Made by a program: the position numbers and the translations under genes
Notes under the pieces: generated by a model
The model's database searches: none
What the model was told of the DNA's origin: nothing
What the model saw: the letters and a program-made list of their open reading frames with translations, nothing else
In this document: piece after piece, positions 23,839 to 26,885 of the stretch
Layout of the letters: each line of letters begins with the position of its first letter
Position numbering within the stretch: position 1 is the stretch's first letter
DNA from: CAZIKB01 sp964539665
GTDB lineage: Bacteria > Zhuqueibacterota > Zhuqueibacteria > Oceanimicrobiales > Oceanimicrobiaceae
Assembly (NCBI GenBank): GCA_964539665.1
Contig: CAZIKB010000092.1
Span: 1-26,885 of the forward strand
Length of the DNA: 26,885 nt
Reading direction: 5' to 3'

Positions 23839-26800
23839 TTACAAGCCTTTCCCTATTGAAAAATACCACCGAAACTGTCTTCTTTTCTCACCGGGCGGCG
23901 GATCGCTCAGCCAGATTGGAAAAAACAATTTTGCAGAAAGATTAGAAAAAAGCCCCAGATTTCCTCCAAATAGATTCAATCCTTCGCCAAAAAACTTGAT
24001 GCCAAAGCCGGCGTCGGAACGCGTAATAGCCGTTTTATTTCCTACGTGCCAGATTCTTCCTGAATCATAAAATCCGAAAAGCTTAAATATGTAAAACGCC
24101 CTTGAATGCCCTAATTCAAGGTTAACCGTGGCAAAACTTTCTGCTGGTAATGGTTGCCCGGCGTAACCTTGTAGAAATCCGCCGCCTTCGACATAGCGGC
24201 GTGTGAAGGATGTGATGCCGCTGCCGGTTTTAACGACGTCGTTTTGGAAGCGTTCTCTTGGATTGGCGCCTTCTGCTCGCAATTGATCTTGCAGCGGCGG
24301 TCTGTCCGGACCAAAAGATGTCGCCAGATTCCCGCGTGCATTCACTGTGATTCCAAATCGCTGGTACCCTGTTTCCAATCGACCGCTGAGTTTGGTGAAT
24401 CGTGAATCGCCGCCGGGCAAAGCAGATTCGAAGCGAAACCGCGCGTTGTTTGCCATTTCACCAAAATGCAGCTGCAGGTTGCCTTCTGCATAAGCAAGAA
24501 GAATATTGCGGTCTTCCCACTCTTCAAATCTGTATTTACCGCTGTCGTTGGCTACCTTGCGAAATGTATACGCATCATTGAGCAAATCGCTGTAGTTGAG
24601 ACCGATCTCAATATTCCGTCCACTGCTGGCGAGAATCCCTTCCGAACCTTTGAAAGACACATGCACATCTGCCTCAAAACGTCCCTCATTTTTTCGCACC
24701 ATCAGGTTGTAGCGATTCAACAAGCTTTTACGATTCAAGGGATGGGAATACGCAATTTTGCCGTCCAGCTCCCTGGAATCAACACCAAATATAACTTCAA
24801 GCGTCAAATTATTGTAAAAGGCCCGATAACTGCTGCTTGTTCGAAATCCTAAACGAATCGAATCGTGTTTGTTGTAATCGATGAGCGGCCGCCATAAAAC
24901 CAGAATCGCATCTGCCGGCATGTGAATGAACTTCAATAGAGGCAGGTCCGGTCGGAATTCCAAACGCGGTCGTTGGTTGTTCAGTCGGTTGCTGTCCATG
25001 ATGCGGTCTTCTGGATCGACTTTTACGTCTTTTGGTTTCTCGGCGGTTTCAAAGACAACGGTGCCGGTCTTTTCTTTTCCATCCCAACGCTTGATCAATT
25101 TTTGGTTTTTACCAACATCCAATTCCACATCAACAGGCATGATGCCGTCGCCCTTGCGTTTCAGTTCCACTTCTGTTACCCAGGTATCGTCATCTCGTTT
25201 ATATTTTTTAACTTTGCCTTTGGTATAATCGACAGTAGGTGTTGCATGCAGCCATTGCTTAAAAAACCAATCTAAATCCTGCCCTGAGACATCTTCAAAT
25301 ACCGCCATCAGATCGGTTTCCTTAATATGGTGAAAGGCATATCGATTAACTACCTCACGCGTGCTTGCTCTAAAAATCGAATCTCCGACTACAAAGCGCA
25401 GCATTTCATAAAATATTTCTGATTTTAAATAGACATTCGAAAGGGCGCCAATTGGATCTTTATATTCATGAATAGCTTTGGAAATCGGTTCATTTTGTCC
25501 GGATTCCATATACATACGCGTAATGTTTCTCAAAATATTATCAAAAGAAGGCAGTGGGTATTGTCGTTCAAGCCAGTTCATTTCTTCTCGTGCTTCACTT
25601 AAATCGTAACCTTGTTTTCCAAAGGTTTGCTCGGAAATTAATTTACCCATGTAGATCTGGAGACCTTTCGCCAGCCAGGCTTCCTTCACTCCGTTGCTGG
25701 CTACCATACCGGGGAAATATATATTGGTTAATTCATAGGTTATTTCAAACTGTTCAGAATCGTGAAAGCGTGCCATCATTGGCTGGGATGCGGTGTGTCG
25801 GGATGCTTTAACTATGTTCAAATGGTTAAATGGATAGGCCCCGAAATGCTCTTCAAGGATGTAAAATACTTTATCTATGTTTTGTAAAATATTTGTTAAC
25901 CAACGCTTGTGTCGAACGCCACGATAAAAAATATGCATCGGTATTTTAGAATTATATGAATAGTGGACAAATTTCGGGGAAGCGCTCCAGATAAAATTGT
26001 GCAATTTATCCGCATGAAAACGCACACTTCGTGGCCCGTTATGCAATCCTTGCTCAGTAAGTAGCTGCCTGATCGAATCCTGCCACGCTTTGAAAGTATC
26101 CTCACCCATCGAGGTGTCTGCTGTGACCGTTTGCCAGCCTGGAGCACCTTCTACAATTTCCCCGGAGCCGACCACTATAAAATTGCCGGGCACCGTGAGC
26201 ACTACATCCATTTCGGCAAACTCACTATAGACGTCGCCGGATTCCATCATGAAATGAAAAGGTTCTGCATGCCAGCCCTCTTCATCATAAACTGTCAGTC
26301 TCGGGAACCAAAGCACAAAATCAGTGGGAATTCTAACTTTTTGGGAATCGCTGCCAGCTTTGATAAATTCCTGATAAAAACTCAGGCCCAGAACAAGAGT
26401 GTCTCCTGGAAACAGGACAAAAGGCAGGGTTAAATCTAAAATAGTATCACTAAAATCATAGGCCTGTAATGGAAACGATTTGCGTTTACCAATCGAAAGA
26501 AACTGCAGGCTTTGAATAGTTAATTTGTAGTTCGTTCCCATATCAAAATTGACATTGCCATCACTGAACCTCTTCATTTCTTTAACGGCGGTATTCTCTT
26601 CTTCATGATAAGCATTGGCCGGGACTTGCAGGTAGATTTTTGTCAAAGTGTCCGGGGAGTTATTCTGGTAGAATACCCGCAGGAAGCCATTTAATCTTTT
26701 GGCTGTAGTATCCAGTTCTGCTTCGATTTGGTAGCGTACGCCCTGTTGCCACACTTGCTTGTTGGAAGTCAGGGATTGCGCACTTAGCAAACTTATTCCG

Positions 26801-26847
26801 CAAAAAACCATTAAAAACAAAATAAACCTGATTTGTCGAGTAGACAT
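23839..26847 (-). CDS. M1 aminopeptidase-like pseudoenzyme fused to outer-membrane beta-barrel
   Basis: 1002 aa with a signal peptide (FILFLMVFCGISLLSAQ). The N-terminal half has the gluzincin M1 layout: a beta-rich domain (30-230, e.g. YQIEAELDTTAKRLNGFLRV), then an alpha-helical domain with EAWLAKGLQIYMGKL, DLMAVFEDVSGQDLDWFFKQ and WLHATPTVDY, as in M1 peptidases. However, the zinc motif reads Y371-E372-L-T-N375 followed after exactly 18 residues by K394. Three metal ligands (H, H, E) are therefore replaced. Residues ~650-1002 alternate in beta-strand fashion (RLGFRTSSSYRAF, FYDSGRIWHVG, NLGLFSNLSAKLFFPIW) and end RWYFSIGKGL, like a C-terminal surface-antigen barrel. AGGAG precedes the ATG. 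It is probably a surface-exposed binding or structural protein. Confidence 0.82.
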   Translation of the reverse strand: MSTRQIRFILFLMVFCGISLLSAQSLTSNKQVWQQGVRYQIEAELDTTAKRLNGFLRVFYQNNSPDTLTKIYLQVPANAYHEEENTAVKEMKRFSDGNVNFDMGTNYKLTIQSLQFLSIGKRKSFPLQAYDFSDTILDLTLPFVLFPGDTLVLGLSFYQEFIKAGSDSQKVRIPTDFVLWFPRLTVYDEEGWHAEPFHFMMESGDVYSEFAEMDVVLTVPGNFIVVGSGEIVEGAPGWQTVTADTSMGEDTFKAWQDSIRQLLTEQGLHNGPRSVRFHADKLHNFIWSASPKFVHYSYNSKIPMHIFYRGVRHKRWLTNILQNIDKVFYILEEHFGAYPFNHLNIVKASRHTASQPMMARFHDSEQFEITYELTNIYFPGMVASNGVKEAWLAKGLQIYMGKLISEQTFGKQGYDLSEAREEMNWLERQYPLPSFDNILRNITRMYMESGQNEPISKAIHEYKDPIGALSNVYLKSEIFYEMLRFVVGDSIFRASTREVVNRYAFHHIKETDLMAVFEDVSGQDLDWFFKQWLHATPTVDYTKGKVKKYKRDDDTWVTEVELKRKGDGIMPVDVELDVGKNQKLIKRWDGKEKTGTVVFETAEKPKDVKVDPEDRIMDSNRLNNQRPRLEFRPDLPLLKFIHMPADAILVLWRPLIDYNKHDSIRLGFRTSSSYRAFYNNLTLEVIFGVDSRELDGKIAYSHPLNRKSLLNRYNLMVRKNEGRFEADVHVSFKGSEGILASSGRNIEIGLNYSDLLNDAYTFRKVANDSGKYRFEEWEDRNILLAYAEGNLQLHFGEMANNARFRFESALPGGDSRFTKLSGRLETGYQRFGITVNARGNLATSFGPDRPPLQDQLRAEGANPRERFQNDVVKTGSGITSFTRRYVEGGGFLQGYAGQPLPAESFATVNLELGHSRAFYIFKLFGFYDSGRIWHVGNKTAITRSDAGFGIKFFGEGLNLFGGNLGLFSNLSAKLFFPIWLSDPPPGEKRRQFRWYFSIGKGL

Positions 26848-26885
26848 AATATGACTCCTATATTAATACACGTACATTAAGACAA

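Noticed and set aside
24466..24852. 128-aa plus-strand ORF inside the M1-like gene
   Set aside because: Antisense shadow of a strongly coding 1002-codon frame.
1..26885. CRISPR arrays, tRNA or rRNA genes, insertion sequences, phage attachment sites
   Set aside because: No regularly spaced direct repeats, cloverleaf-like sequence, transposase ORF or flanking direct repeats were recognised on either strand.

Overview
The window reads as bacterial chromosome from an uncultured, AT-rich, Gram-negative-type organism, most plausibly in the FCB superphylum (Calditrichota, KSB1 or Marinimicrobia-like). The clues are lipobox-bearing exported proteins, a metzincin-type zinc metalloprotease of the kind common in Bacteroidota and relatives, an outer-membrane beta-barrel fusion protein and an SpmA/SpmB pair. 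This placement is inference; there is no rRNA or tRNA in the window.

Layout. 1-608: end of a membrane-protein gene plus a four-helix membrane protein. 936-1403: haem-type bacterioferritin, preceded by two perfect dyads. 1423-1467: a long hairpin closing the convergent pair bfr/P5C dehydrogenase. 1478-3025 (-): proline-catabolic P5C dehydrogenase. 3262-4445: spmA-spmB. 4442-5671 (-): soluble histidine kinase with a C-terminal receiver. 6163-6759 (-): CoA-type NUDIX hydrolase. 7113-9637: modA-modB-modC molybdate importer. 9778-14845: DNA-modification/defence operon. 14963-17266: MrfA/Hrq1-like DUF1998 helicase. 17328-19799: secreted metzincin protease. 19920-20087 (-): a 55-aa single-helix protein. 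20194-21456 (-): M19 dipeptidase lipoprotein. 21587-23533 (-): membrane-anchored alkaline-phosphatase-superfamily hydrolase. 23839-26847 (-): M1-aminopeptidase-like protein fused to an outer-membrane barrel.

The most interesting region is 9778-14845. A C5-cytosine methyltransferase is followed, almost without gaps, by a protein with two GHKL ATPase folds: an N-terminal MutL/MORC/Hsp90-like one, and a C-terminal histidine-kinase-type one preceded by a DHp-like helix pair. Next come a protein with an N-terminal receiver domain carrying all the phosphoacceptor-site residues, a small PD-(D/E)XK-like nuclease, and a Vsr mismatch nickase. I read this as a restriction-modification locus wired through a two-component phosphorelay. 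Two lesions are visible. The receiver gene has a -1 frameshift near 13565, and its real C-terminal half continues in the other frame to 13902. The nuclease gene has an in-frame TGA where the surrounding protein strongly suggests Trp, and continues to 14405. The methyltransferase, kinase-like ATPase and Vsr are intact. The locus therefore looks either newly silenced on its restriction side or affected by two assembly errors.

The second notable object is the M1-like protein. It keeps the exact HEXXH-X18-E spacing but reads Y-E-x-x-N...K, so the zinc site is gone. The remaining genes are ordinary metabolism, transport and envelope functions.
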